Shown: positions 47,145 to 54,914 of the stretch, one piece after another
Layout: each line of letters starts with the position of its first letter
Numbering within the stretch: the first letter of the stretch is position 1
Assembly (NCBI GenBank): GCA_002716725.1
Contig: PBBX01000005.1
Coordinates: 18,354 to 79,440 of the forward strand
Source of the DNA: a bacterium
GTDB taxonomy: Bacteria; Margulisbacteria; Marinamargulisbacteria; GCA-2716485; GCA-002719695
Length of the DNA: 61,087 nucleotides
Reading direction: 5' to 3'
Notes under the pieces: generated by a model
The model's database searches: none
What the model saw: only the letters and a program-made list of their open reading frames with translations
Told to the model about the DNA's origin: nothing
Program-made: the position numbers and the translations under genes

Positions 47145-47969
47145 ATGTATCCTTTGTTTATTATTGTTTTTATTTCTTTTTTTAGTATTAGTTTATGTGC
47201 TAAAAATGTAGTTTATATTGTTGTTGAGGGAGTCAGTCGATCGACGTTTTATGAATTAATTAAACGCGATAAATTGCCAAATTATGCTCAGATTATTTCT
47301 CGAGGAAATTATCGTAATTTAGGTATTGATGAGGGGATGTTAGTTAGTCATGATTCAACCTTAGTGGCATATTCTGGATATTCGTCGAAACAATTTCATG
47401 ACCGTAGTTTTATTGATCAGCTTAAACTGTTAAAGCCACGTCTTGATATTAAATGTTTTTTATCAACGCCTATTGATAAAACGTATCCGGTTGATATTCA
47501 TGCTAACTTAGTGTATTTAACAGAAGTTACGAATAGTCCGGCTATTTCTTATAAGACATCTACTGAAATTGGGGTGTTAGCCAGTGATTATCTGACTAAT
47601 CAACAGGATTCTTTCTTTTTATTACTTAATTTTACTAATGTTGATTATGTGGGGTGGCGTTATCGAGAAGGTGCTATGAAATATTCTATGGCTATTAAGA
47701 ATACGGATAAAAGTTTGGGTTTAATTATTGATGCTTTAAAGGAAAAAGGTGAATTTGAAAATACAGATTTTTTAATTACTACCAATTACGGATATCATCA
47801 TAAGCTTCAGATTCCGAAAGAAGAAGCGTGGGTAGTTAGTACCAAAAAAGTTCTGAGAAAGGGAACATTGTATGATATTTTTCCTTCATTAGTTGATTTG
47901 CTAGGTTTAAATGAGGAGATGACGGCTCTTTTTGATGGTTATTCTTTGTTTGATTCGTTAAAAAAATAA
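47145..47969 (+). CDS. Secreted alkaline-phosphatase-fold protein with altered metal ligands
   Basis: The 274-residue protein has a signal peptide (residues 1-19, FIIVFISFFSISLCA) and the overall pattern of the alkaline phosphatase/nucleotide pyrophosphatase superfamily, including the helix MKYSMAIKNTDKSLGLIIDAL and a final LFDGYSLFD. However, the expected D-x-x-G-H reads DYVGW and the S/T-D-H-G metal motif reads TNYG, and the first D-G is EG. It is probably a non-catalytic relative. It follows rsmA but has its own -10. Confidence 0.6.
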   Translation: MYPLFIIVFISFFSISLCAKNVVYIVVEGVSRSTFYELIKRDKLPNYAQIISRGNYRNLGIDEGMLVSHDSTLVAYSGYSSKQFHDRSFIDQLKLLKPRLDIKCFLSTPIDKTYPVDIHANLVYLTEVTNSPAISYKTSTEIGVLASDYLTNQQDSFFLLLNFTNVDYVGWRYREGAMKYSMAIKNTDKSLGLIIDALKEKGEFENTDFLITTNYGYHHKLQIPKEEAWVVSTKKVLRKGTLYDIFPSLVDLLGLNEEMTALFDGYSLFDSLKK

Positions 47970-48097
47970 AGAGTTTTTAATTTTTGATTTTTATTTGATA
48001 ATTTATGCTACACTTTTTAAGATTCTATTGCATTTTTTTGTTTAAATAAATATAAAATGGGCATATAGTAACATAGGTATAATTCAGGAGATAAGGT

Positions 48098-50356
48098 ATG
48101 GCATTTGATAGTGATATGATAGCGGCTTTTTATAAATCACTTTCTAGTAAGGTATCCAAGGCAAGAGCCTTATTAGGACGGCCTTTAACGTTGGCTGAAA
48201 AAATATTATATGCTCATGTTGATAGGTTTCCCAACAAACCATTTCAACGTGGTGTAGATTATGTGTTATTTAATCCCGATCGTGTTGCGATGCAAGATGC
48301 TACGGCGCAAATGGCATTACTACAATTTATGCAAGCGGGTAAAAAGAAAGTGGCTGTTCCTAGTACGGTTCATTGCGATCATTTGATTCAAGCCAAAGAA
48401 GGAGCTGATGAAGATTTGTCTGTGGCGCTAGATATTAATAAAGAAGTGTATGATTTTTTAAAATCTGTGTCTAATAAATATGGTGTTGGGTTTTGGAAGC
48501 CTGGGGCAGGTATTATCCATCAAGTTGTATTAGAAAATTATGCTTTTCCAGGCGGTTTAATGATTGGTACTGATTCTCATACGGTTAATGCTGGTGGTTT
48601 GGGTATGATTGCGATTGGTGTTGGGGGTGCTGATGCTGTTGATGTGATGGCTGGTTTACCTTGGGAACTTAAGTTTCCTAAATTAATAGGGGTTGTTTTA
48701 AAAGGAGACTTATCGGGTTGGACAGCCGCTAAAGATGTTATTTTAAAGGTTGCAGGAATTTTGACGGTTAAGGGAGGTACTGGGCATATTTTGGAATATA
48801 TTGGTCCAGGCGCTGATTCACTATCTGCTACAGGAAAAGGAACCATTTGTAATATGGGGGCAGAAATTGGGGCGACAACATCGTTATTTGCTTATGATGA
48901 TGCAATGGGTCGTTATTTAGCTGCTACAGATCGAGCAGATATTGCTGCTTTGGCAGCTGCTGTTAATGATGATTTGAGAATTGATCCTGAGATTCTTGAT
49001 AACCCTTATGATTATTATGATCAGGTTATTGAAATTGACTTAGCAACGTTAGAGCCTTATATTAATGGGCCTTTTTCTCCTGATAAAGCATGGCCAATTT
49101 CGGAATTTGGTGAGGCGGCTAAAGAACATGAGTTTCCATTAGATTTAGAAGTGGGTTTGATTGGTTCGTGTACGAATTCATCGTATGAAGATTTAGCAAG
49201 AGCTGCTTCGATTGCACGTCAGGCAAAAGAAAAATCTTTGGTAGCTCAATCTGAATTTACGATTACACCTGGATCTGAGCAAGTTCGTTATACAGTAGAA
49301 CGGGATCAAATCTTGGCTGATTTTGAATCGATGGGAGGCGTTGTTTTAGCGAATGCTTGTGGTCCTTGTATTGGTCAATGGAAACGTCATCGTAAGGATG
49401 GGGATGGAAAAAATTCTATTTTAACATCTTTTAATCGTAATTTTGCTAAACGTAATGATGGTAATCCTAATACATTTGCATTTGTTGCTTCACCTGAAAT
49501 TGTTACGGCGATGGTTTTGGGAGGACGGTTAGATTTTAATCCGTTAACAGATACTATTTTGAGTAAAGATGGGGAAGCTGTTCAATTAGATCCTCCTGTT
49601 GGCGAAGAGTTACCTGATTCTGGTTTTGATGTGGATGATTTGGGGTATGAGGCACCTGCACAAGATAGTGATGGTATTGTGGTTGATGTTGATCCTGATT
49701 CAGATCGATTACAAGTTTTAACACCATTTGCTGCTTTTGATGAAGCTACTTATCAGGGATGTCGTTTATTAATTAAAGCAAAAGGAAAATGTACGACAGA
49801 TCATATTTCGATGGCTGGACCTTGGTTAAAGTATCGCGGACATTTAGATAATATTTCTAATAATCTTTTAATTGGTGCTGTCAATTACTTTAATGATGAA
49901 ACGAATTCGGTTTGTAATCAGATAACAGGTGCTTATGAAGCGGTTCCTACGGTTGCACGATTTTATAAACAAGAAGGGATTTCATCAATTGTGGTTGGTG
50001 ATGAAAATTATGGTGAGGGATCATCACGAGAACATGCGGCAATGGAACCGCGTCATTTGGGGGTTTGCTGTGTTTTGGTTCGATCTTTTGCACGTATTCA
50101 TGAAACAAATTTAAAAAAACAGGGTGTGTTAGGGCTAACATTTGCTAATCCTGCTGATTATGATTTGATTTTAGAAGATGATGTGATTGATATTTTGGAT
50201 TTAGATCAATTAAGTCCTGGTAACGATGTGATCATGCGTTTATCTCATCAGGATGGATCTGAGGATTTAATTACGTGTTGTCATACTTATAATCAACAAC
50301 AAATTGATTGGTTTAATGCAGGATCTGCCTTAAATTATATTAAAGAATGCTCTTAG
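48098..50356 (+). CDS. acn: Aconitate hydratase, mitochondrial-like type
   Basis: The 752-residue enzyme has the Fe-S cysteines in [10 protein letters not shown] (about residue 356) and [11 protein letters not shown] (about 418), [13 protein letters not shown], the mitochondrial-type [11 protein letters not shown], and [18 protein letters not shown]. It interconverts citrate and isocitrate. Size and motifs match eukaryotic mitochondrial and Bacteroidetes-type aconitase rather than the 890-residue AcnA or AcnB. An AGGAG ribosome site precedes the ATG. No other TCA gene is in the window. Confidence 0.95.
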   Translation: MAFDSDMIAAFYKSLSSKVSKARALLGRPLTLAEKILYAHVDRFPNKPFQRGVDYVLFNPDRVAMQDATAQMALLQFMQAGKKKVAVPSTVHCDHLIQAKEGADEDLSVALDINKEVYDFLKSVSNKYGVGFWKPGAGIIHQVVLENYAFPGGLMIGTDSHTVNAGGLGMIAIGVGGADAVDVMAGLPWELKFPKLIGVVLKGDLSGWTAAKDVILKVAGILTVKGGTGHILEYIGPGADSLSATGKGTICNMGAEIGATTSLFAYDDAMGRYLAATDRADIAALAAAVNDDLRIDPEILDNPYDYYDQVIEIDLATLEPYINGPFSPDKAWPISEFGEAAKEHEFPLDLEVGLIGSCTNSSYEDLARAASIARQAKEKSLVAQSEFTITPGSEQVRYTVERDQILADFESMGGVVLANACGPCIGQWKRHRKDGDGKNSILTSFNRNFAKRNDGNPNTFAFVASPEIVTAMVLGGRLDFNPLTDTILSKDGEAVQLDPPVGEELPDSGFDVDDLGYEAPAQDSDGIVVDVDPDSDRLQVLTPFAAFDEATYQGCRLLIKAKGKCTTDHISMAGPWLKYRGHLDNISNNLLIGAVNYFNDETNSVCNQITGAYEAVPTVARFYKQEGISSIVVGDENYGEGSSREHAAMEPRHLGVCCVLVRSFARIHETNLKKQGVLGLTFANPADYDLILEDDVIDILDLDQLSPGNDVIMRLSHQDGSEDLITCCHTYNQQQIDWFNAGSALNYIKECS

Positions 50357-50434
50357 TTTGATAAATCAAATGAGTTTAATTTTTTTAAAGAGGTATTTTT
50401 AAAATGTATGATGGCTTAGGTTTTTTAAGGGTTA

Positions 50435-50572
50435 ATGATGTTAAATTGGCATAAAAAACAATTGGAATTAGTTAAAGAAAAATTAGAATTATCTTATTAT
50501 TCTATGATGTGGATTGCCTATATTAAAGGCTTGTTATTTGGTTTAATAATGTATCATTTTTTTCTTGTTTGA
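50435..50572 (+). CDS. Possible small membrane protein (45 aa)
   Basis: AAGGG precedes two adjacent ATGs (50435 and 50438). The 45-residue product has a charged amphipathic N-terminal half (HKKQLELVKEKLELSYY) and a hydrophobic C-terminal helix (MMWIAYIKGLLFGLIMYHFF). It sits between the aconitase gene and the first cassette. The shape suits a small single-pass membrane protein. Confidence 0.45.
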   Translation: MMLNWHKKQLELVKEKLELSYYSMMWIAYIKGLLFGLIMYHFFLV

Positions 50573-50599
50573 TATTTTTTATATTAATGATTTAGATGG

Positions 50600-50652
50600 T
50601 TTTAAAAATATATGTGATTTTTTGAATGGTTTTAACGATAATAAAGTATAAG
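50600..50652 (+). promoter_or_regulatory. Cassette promoter-like box, copy 1
   Basis: Contains TTTTAAAAA, then TTGAAT (50622-50627), GATAA, and TATAAG (50647-50652), spacing 19. The same ordered elements occur at 51373, 57861 and 59143. From TTGAAT to the mini-gene ATG the sequence is nearly identical to copy 2. Confidence 0.55.
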
Positions 50653-50696
50653 CCTAACAAAAAGGCAAAAAAATATAAATTAAAACGAACAAGACA

Positions 50697-50819
50697 ATGA
50701 TAACAAAAGAAAACTATAAGGATGCACAATTAATTAATCGATTTCCTTTTGTAACAGGAAATGTTAGATGGAGCTGGCCCCCTCACACTTTTTTTAACCA
50801 ATATTTTTTCTTCATCTAA
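50697..50819 (+). CDS. Cassette mini-gene 1 (40 aa, Trp motif)
   Basis: The 40-residue product begins MITKENYKD and has the motif GNVRWSW near residue 21-27, then a Phe-rich end. It is one of three mini-genes in the window sharing G-(N/G)-(V/E)-x-W/FRW placement; the others are at 51470 and 59233. No strong ribosome site lies before the ATG, but the upstream 70 bases are conserved with copy 2. It could be an attenuation leader peptide (paired Trp codons) or a small functional peptide. Confidence 0.55.
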   Translation: MITKENYKDAQLINRFPFVTGNVRWSWPPHTFFNQYFFFI

Positions 50820-50915
50820 GGAAAGTTAGTGTCATTTTTTAGATATTGTTTTTTAAGCTAAAATGATGCATTTCCTAGATATGTATAAAAATACCCGCAC
50901 CCTAGTTTTTTTGAT

Positions 50916-50921
50916 TTGTCA
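50916..50921 (+). promoter_or_regulatory. TTTGTCAC box, copy 1
   Basis: TTGTCA resembles a -35 (TTGACA); TAAAAT lies 18 bases downstream. The core TTTGTCACA is identical in the three cassettes and lies 66-80 bases before each cargo ATG. A T-run precedes it, but a GC hairpin is not clear in this copy. Confidence 0.5.
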
Positions 50922-50987
50922 CAAAAAAATAAATAAATTTAAAATAAAATTATCTTTTAAATTAGAAGATAAGAAGGATGTAATAAA

Positions 50988-51203
50988 ATGATAATGAGTT
51001 TAGTTTCAATTAGATTAGGTCCTAAAGATATATTAGGGCCAGGTCCAGAATCAATACGAACAGGAGAATCTCCCATGTATCCTGAAGTTATGGCTCAAAA
51101 AAGTCTTCGTCATTTAGGTGTTGGTTCATTTGATGATTCAACGGATAATTCAACTTGGGGGCAATTTGTAAACATTGAAGCCCTTAATAAAACCAACGAT
51201 TAA
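50988..51203 (+). CDS. Cassette cargo 1, 71-aa unknown protein
   Basis: I do not recognise this protein. It has a short hydrophobic start (MIMSLVSI), a Gly/Pro-rich part (LGPKDILGPGPES) and a polar end. An AAGGA ribosome site precedes the ATG within a leader nearly identical to that of cargo 2. A second ATG two codons in could be used. Confidence 0.5.
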   Translation: MIMSLVSIRLGPKDILGPGPESIRTGESPMYPEVMAQKSLRHLGVGSFDDSTDNSTWGQFVNIEALNKTND

Positions 51204-51294
51204 AAAATTAAGATAGCTGTGGTTGTTTGTTGATGTAAATATTGTTTTTTGGTATGAAGAATTTTCTAAAATTATAGCTGTTAGCATATTGTTT

Positions 51295-51313
51295 ATGGAT
51301 TATCAAAGGGGGG
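51295..51313 (+). repeat. ATGGATTATCAAAGGGGG element, copy 1
   Basis: A 19-base element found again at 52457-52475, in each case downstream of a cassette cargo gene. It may mark a cassette boundary; its role is unknown. Confidence 0.55.
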
Positions 51314-51372
51314 ATCTTTTTTTTAAAAATGGAGATATAGAATGGATTATTCGGAATTGATATTTTAGATGA

Positions 51373-51425
51373 TTTTAAAATTAAATGAAATTTTTTGAAT
51401 ATTTTTAACGATAAGTAAGTATACG
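51373..51425 (+). promoter_or_regulatory. Cassette promoter-like box, copy 2
   Basis: TTTTAAAATT, TTGAAT (51395-51400), 19-base spacer with AACGATAAGTAAG, then TATACG (51420-51425). Downstream, GCCTAACA and the A-rich leader to the mini-gene ATG match copy 1 almost base for base. Confidence 0.55.
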
Positions 51426-51469
51426 CCTAACATAAAGGTAAAAAAATATAAATTAAAACGAATAAGACC

Positions 51470-51580
51470 ATGAAGAAAACGAATTATACACAAGAGTACA
51501 ATCAACTAGAACAGTTTTTTCCATTACATGCTGGTGGCGAATTTCGTTGGTATCATAATAAATTATCTAAACCTATTTAA
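51470..51580 (+). CDS. Cassette mini-gene 2 (36 aa, Trp motif)
   Basis: The product starts MKKTNYTQEYN and has GGEFRWYH near residues 22-29, ending KLSKPI. It aligns with mini-genes 1 and 3 in start, length and the position of the Trp motif, although the second Trp is replaced by His. It is followed by a near-perfect terminator hairpin (51658-51680) and then cargo 2. Confidence 0.55.
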   Translation: MKKTNYTQEYNQLEQFFPLHAGGEFRWYHNKLSKPI

Positions 51581-51657
51581 GGATTTAAGAAATAGCTTAG
51601 CACGATGTTTTGAGTCTTAGTTAAGATCGTATTTTTTTAGATCCTATTATTAAGAAG

Positions 51658-51680
51658 AACACCGAGTCTCGGTGTTTTTT
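51658..51680 (+). terminator. Rho-independent terminator or attenuator before cargo 2
   Basis: AACACCGA, a 3-base loop and TCGGTGTT form an 8-bp stem followed by a run of T. It lies between mini-gene 2 and the TTTGTCAC box of cargo 2, so it either ends the mini-gene transcript or controls read-through into cargo 2. Confidence 0.8.
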
Positions 51681-51683
51681 AGT

Positions 51684-51689
51684 TTGTCA
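51684..51689 (+). promoter_or_regulatory. TTTGTCAC box, copy 2
   Basis: TTGTCA directly behind the terminator, followed by the AT-rich stretch AAATAAATAAATT shared with copy 1 and by GGTGATAAGGAG, the cargo ribosome site. A candidate promoter for cargo 2 independent of the mini-gene. Confidence 0.5.
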
Positions 51690-51759
51690 CATCAAAAAAT
51701 AAATAAATTAAATATTAACTCATCTTTTTAAAATTAGAAGGTGATAAGGAGACGTTAAA

Positions 51760-52401
51760 ATGATTAATCCAATAGTGAAAGATCCTTTATTTGCTGCAAG
51801 GTCAGCCTATCATAGTTCCCAAGTCCCAGCCCCAGCCTCAACCCCAGTCCCAGTTTCAGTCCCAGTTTCATCCTCAGCCTCAGCCCCAGTCCAAATTATT
51901 TTGGTGGTTTTAGACAGGTTGCAAAGTATTAATGAATTTAATAAAGATCATGTAGGTCTTTTTAGAGAATCATCATCAGGCTTGAGCGATCGTATAGACG
52001 ATCTAAAACAAGCTGTGCTTCAACAACCAGTGGGAGACTTAGCTAACGATTGTTTAACTGATTTAAGTCCTCACGATTTATGTAATATTATAAAGAAATT
52101 AGTAAATGGCTTAGATGGAGTAGCTGATTTAGCTGAAGCTAAAGACCCTTTATTTTACTTTCTTTATCGAGTTGCTGCTAATGCTGATGTTACAAAGATG
52201 GATCCAATAAATCTTATTAAGACTTTTCCTAAGATAAAGGAATTTGGGGATGAATTACATAATCTTCTTTTAGATCTTATAACGTCTCAAGAGAAAAAAG
52301 ATGTTTTTACACAAGAATATTCACAAACACTAGTAGTTCAAATGGCACAACTAGAAATGCTAAATGAGGTACAACCAGGCTCTTGTTGTATAATAACTTA
52401 A
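51760..52401 (+). CDS. Cassette cargo 2, 213-aa protein with CaaX-like C-terminus
   Basis: I do not recognise the fold. Residues 22-45 are a Pro/Ser/Ala/Val low-complexity linker encoded by a six-base repeat; the rest is predicted helical. The C-terminus is SCCIIT, so the last four residues (CIIT) fit the eukaryotic CaaX prenylation box with an adjacent cysteine, as in prenylated and palmitoylated GTPases and some intracellular-pathogen effectors. There is no Sec signal peptide. It may be an effector for a eukaryotic host. AAGGAG precedes the ATG. The CaaX reading is inference. Confidence 0.6.
   Translation: MINPIVKDPLFAARSAYHSSQVPAPASTPVPVSVPVSSSASAPVQIILVVLDRLQSINEFNKDHVGLFRESSSGLSDRIDDLKQAVLQQPVGDLANDCLTDLSPHDLCNIIKKLVNGLDGVADLAEAKDPLFYFLYRVAANADVTKMDPINLIKTFPKIKEFGDELHNLLLDLITSQEKKDVFTQEYSQTLVVQMAQLEMLNEVQPGSCCIIT
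51823..51892 (+). repeat. CCAGYY hexanucleotide tract in cargo 2
   Basis: An imperfect run of CCAGCC/CCAGTC/CCTCAG units encodes the Pro/Ser/Val linker. Slippage in six-base steps would change linker length while keeping frame. Confidence 0.75.
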
Positions 52402-52456
52402 TTAAATGTTTCTGCAATTTTTCTTTTTAGATTTTGTGACATGTTGCTAAATCATA

Positions 52457-52475
52457 ATGGATTATCAAAAGGGGG
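52457..52475 (+). repeat. ATGGATTATCAAAAGGGGG element, copy 2
   Basis: Second copy of the element at 51295, here between cargo 2 and gltX. The bases before it (a GTTAGCATATTG/GTTGCTAAATCA-like stretch) are also related. Confidence 0.55.
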
Positions 52476-52561
52476 TAACTAAACTGGAATAAAAAAGGGG
52501 GGATACGTTTAGTTTATCTAAGCAAGATGTAAAAGATAGAAACAGAATTATAAAAATAGTG

Positions 52562-52567
52562 TATAAT
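52562..52567 (+). promoter_or_regulatory. -10 hexamer of leaderless gltX
   Basis: TATAAT is followed by AGCCCC and the ATG at 52574. This 6-base gap and the lack of a ribosome site mark a leaderless start. Confidence 0.6.
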
Positions 52568-52573
52568 AGCCCC

Positions 52574-54013
52574 ATGAGATTACGATTTGCTCCGTCACCA
52601 ACAGGGAATTTACATATCGGAACATTACGAGCGGCTCTTTTTAATTGGCTTTATGCAAAAGCAAATGGGGGGACGTTTGTTTTACGTATAGAAGATACTG
52701 ATTTAGAACGATCTGATGCTCAGTATGAAACCAATATTGTTGATGGCTTAGACTGGCTTGGGTTAACCATTGATGAGGGTCCTACACAAGGAGGGGATTA
52801 TGGATCGTATCGGCAATCAGAGCGGATTAAAGCAGGTGTTTATGATGAGAAGGCAAAAAAATTGTTAGCATCGGGTCATGCCTATTACTGTTTTTTGACT
52901 CCTGAAGATATTGAAAAAGAAAAAGCTTCTGCCATAAAAAAAGGGATTCCTTATGTTCATTCTCGTCGTTCATCAGATATGTCAGAAGAAGACGTTAATG
53001 ACGCGCTAGCTTCAGGCAAGCCGTATGCTATTCGTTTTAAAATGATGTCGGATAGAGAGATTACATTTAAGGATTTAGTGAGGGGTGATATATCATTTGA
53101 TTGTTCGCTCTTATCGGATTTTGTGTTAGTAAAATCGGATGGAACGCCTTCTTATAACTTTGCGGTTGTTGTTGATGATGCGGCTATGGCTATTACCCAT
53201 GTGATTCGAGGAGAAGATCATATTTCTAATATGCCTCGACAGTTAGCGATTTATGAAGCATTGTCATTGCAAGCACCACAGTTTGGACATTTGCCCATGA
53301 TTTTAGGGCCGGATAAATCTAAGTTATCAAAGCGTCATGGTGCGACGGCGATTACGGAGTATCGTGATCGTGGTTTTTTAAGTGAGGCTTTTTTGAATTA
53401 TTTAGCCTTATTAGGATGGTCTCCTACAGGAGAGCAAGAAATTTTGTCTCCTGATGAACTTATTAAGCAGTTTAGTTTAGATCGTGTGCATAAGTCAGGG
53501 GCTGTATTTGATGTGCAAAAATTAACTTGGATGAATGGACAATATTTACGGAAACTTTCTGTAGACGTGCTTTATAGCTTGGTTATGCGTTATGTTTCAG
53601 CTGATTTTAGCCAGATTATGCAGGGGTATGATCTAAAAAAACAGCATTTAGCGGTGGCGGCTATTCAGGATAATTTAGATGTGTTATCAGATGCTATGAG
53701 TTATTTAGAGGTGTTTTTTGAACGGGATTCAGCTTACTTGGATTTAGTAAAGGATCAGGCTTTTACGGCTGACCAATGTTTGGTTTTAAAAACATTTTTA
53801 GAGTTATTAGAACAATCAGATGCTGATTCAATGGATGATTATAATGCGCTGTTAGATGCCGTTTGTAAAAAACTTGATTTAGGCAAAGGAAAGGTGTTTA
53901 AGCCCATTCGTTTGGCGTTAACGGGTAGGGGTTCTGGGCCTAATATTGGAGCTTTATTAGCTTTTTTTGAGGATGATGTAATTTCTAAGCGATTAGGGGA
54001 TTGTTTAGACTAG
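52574..54013 (+). CDS. gltX: Glutamyl-tRNA synthetase
   Basis: The 479-residue class I synthetase has RFAPSPTGNLHIGTLRAALFN (HIGH as HIGT) and the KMSKS-like KLSKRHGA. An upstream GTG is open but would lie across the -10, and the ATG gives the family-typical MRLRFAPSP start. It charges tRNA-Glu. It separates the two cassette regions. Confidence 0.97.
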   Translation: MRLRFAPSPTGNLHIGTLRAALFNWLYAKANGGTFVLRIEDTDLERSDAQYETNIVDGLDWLGLTIDEGPTQGGDYGSYRQSERIKAGVYDEKAKKLLASGHAYYCFLTPEDIEKEKASAIKKGIPYVHSRRSSDMSEEDVNDALASGKPYAIRFKMMSDREITFKDLVRGDISFDCSLLSDFVLVKSDGTPSYNFAVVVDDAAMAITHVIRGEDHISNMPRQLAIYEALSLQAPQFGHLPMILGPDKSKLSKRHGATAITEYRDRGFLSEAFLNYLALLGWSPTGEQEILSPDELIKQFSLDRVHKSGAVFDVQKLTWMNGQYLRKLSVDVLYSLVMRYVSADFSQIMQGYDLKKQHLAVAAIQDNLDVLSDAMSYLEVFFERDSAYLDLVKDQAFTADQCLVLKTFLELLEQSDADSMDDYNALLDAVCKKLDLGKGKVFKPIRLALTGRGSGPNIGALLAFFEDDVISKRLGDCLD

Positions 54014-54096
54014 ATCATTCGTTGGTTTTGTTAAAACGATGATGGGGTTGATGGGATGTGTTGTTTAAGCCGTGTTTTAATGTTCGTTTCTGATAG

Positions 54097-54825
54097 TTAG
54101 ATTTTTAAACTGTTAAAAAATTCTTTTGTTTTTTGATTTGTTGTTTCATTATGAATGTCTAATTGACTGTTCTTTAAAATTTTGGATAACAAATTTGGAT
54201 CGGTTTGATTTATTTCTTCAAAAAAGCTTTGTGCTAATTTTTTTGGATCTTTTTTTGATTGTATGCAATGGTTTAGAATATGTAATGTAGCAGTGTTTAG
54301 TTCGTTATTAATGTCTGCTAGTTTAAATTGTTTAATCATTTCATTAGTAGTTGATGTTTTTTTGGTTATTGATTTTAACGGTATGGGATACTTAACGCCA
54401 TTATATAAGGTGATCATTTTTTGTTTTATTTTTAGATCATAACTTTCGGGTAAGTGTTGAATTGCAGTATTCATTTTTTCTAAGAAAAATGACCGTTGAT
54501 CAGTATTGTTTAATCGTTTTTGAAGGGATGATGAATAGGTAGTACTATCTTTTTTAGAACTTTCTTTGTATTTTAATCTTTCTTCAGCAAACTTGATTGC
54601 TTCTTTTTTTTCGTTAATTGAAGACATTTCTGGCTTCCATTGATCTTGTAATGTTTTGATGTTTTTTTCTTCATTACGGGAGGTGCTTTTTTGTCCTTTT
54701 AGTACTCTTGTTGCTCTTTCAATTTTATAGGTTGTTTTAGTTAGGATGAATGCTGGTAATAAAGGAACGTTTTTGGGTATAAAATGTGGTGCTGGAGATT
54801 GGGTTGTTATCCCTGATGATAGCAT
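54097..54825 (-). CDS. Hypothetical Lys-rich helical protein
   Basis: I do not recognise this 242-residue protein. It has a hydrophobic Pro-containing N-terminus (PLLPAFILTKT), then Lys/Glu-rich helices likely to form a coiled coil (about 60-110) and a helical C-terminal half. It has neither a clear signal peptide nor known motifs. It is divergent from the PI3/4K-like gene, with a 90-base shared upstream interval. Confidence 0.6.
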   Translation of the reverse strand: MLSSGITTQSPAPHFIPKNVPLLPAFILTKTTYKIERATRVLKGQKSTSRNEEKNIKTLQDQWKPEMSSINEKKEAIKFAEERLKYKESSKKDSTTYSSSLQKRLNNTDQRSFFLEKMNTAIQHLPESYDLKIKQKMITLYNGVKYPIPLKSITKKTSTTNEMIKQFKLADINNELNTATLHILNHCIQSKKDPKKLAQSFFEEINQTDPNLLSKILKNSQLDIHNETTNQKTKEFFNSLKI

Positions 54826-54914
54826 GAAACGTGATGGTTAGTTACTGTTTAATAATGTGATTTTTTATATTATTTTTGTTTTTTGATTATATTTCAATTA
54901 TACTGTTTTTTTCT

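Noticed and set aside
48078-48083. TATAAT just before the aconitase gene
   Set aside because: It is only a few bases from the AGGAG ribosome site, so transcription from it would remove that site; the real promoter is probably further upstream.
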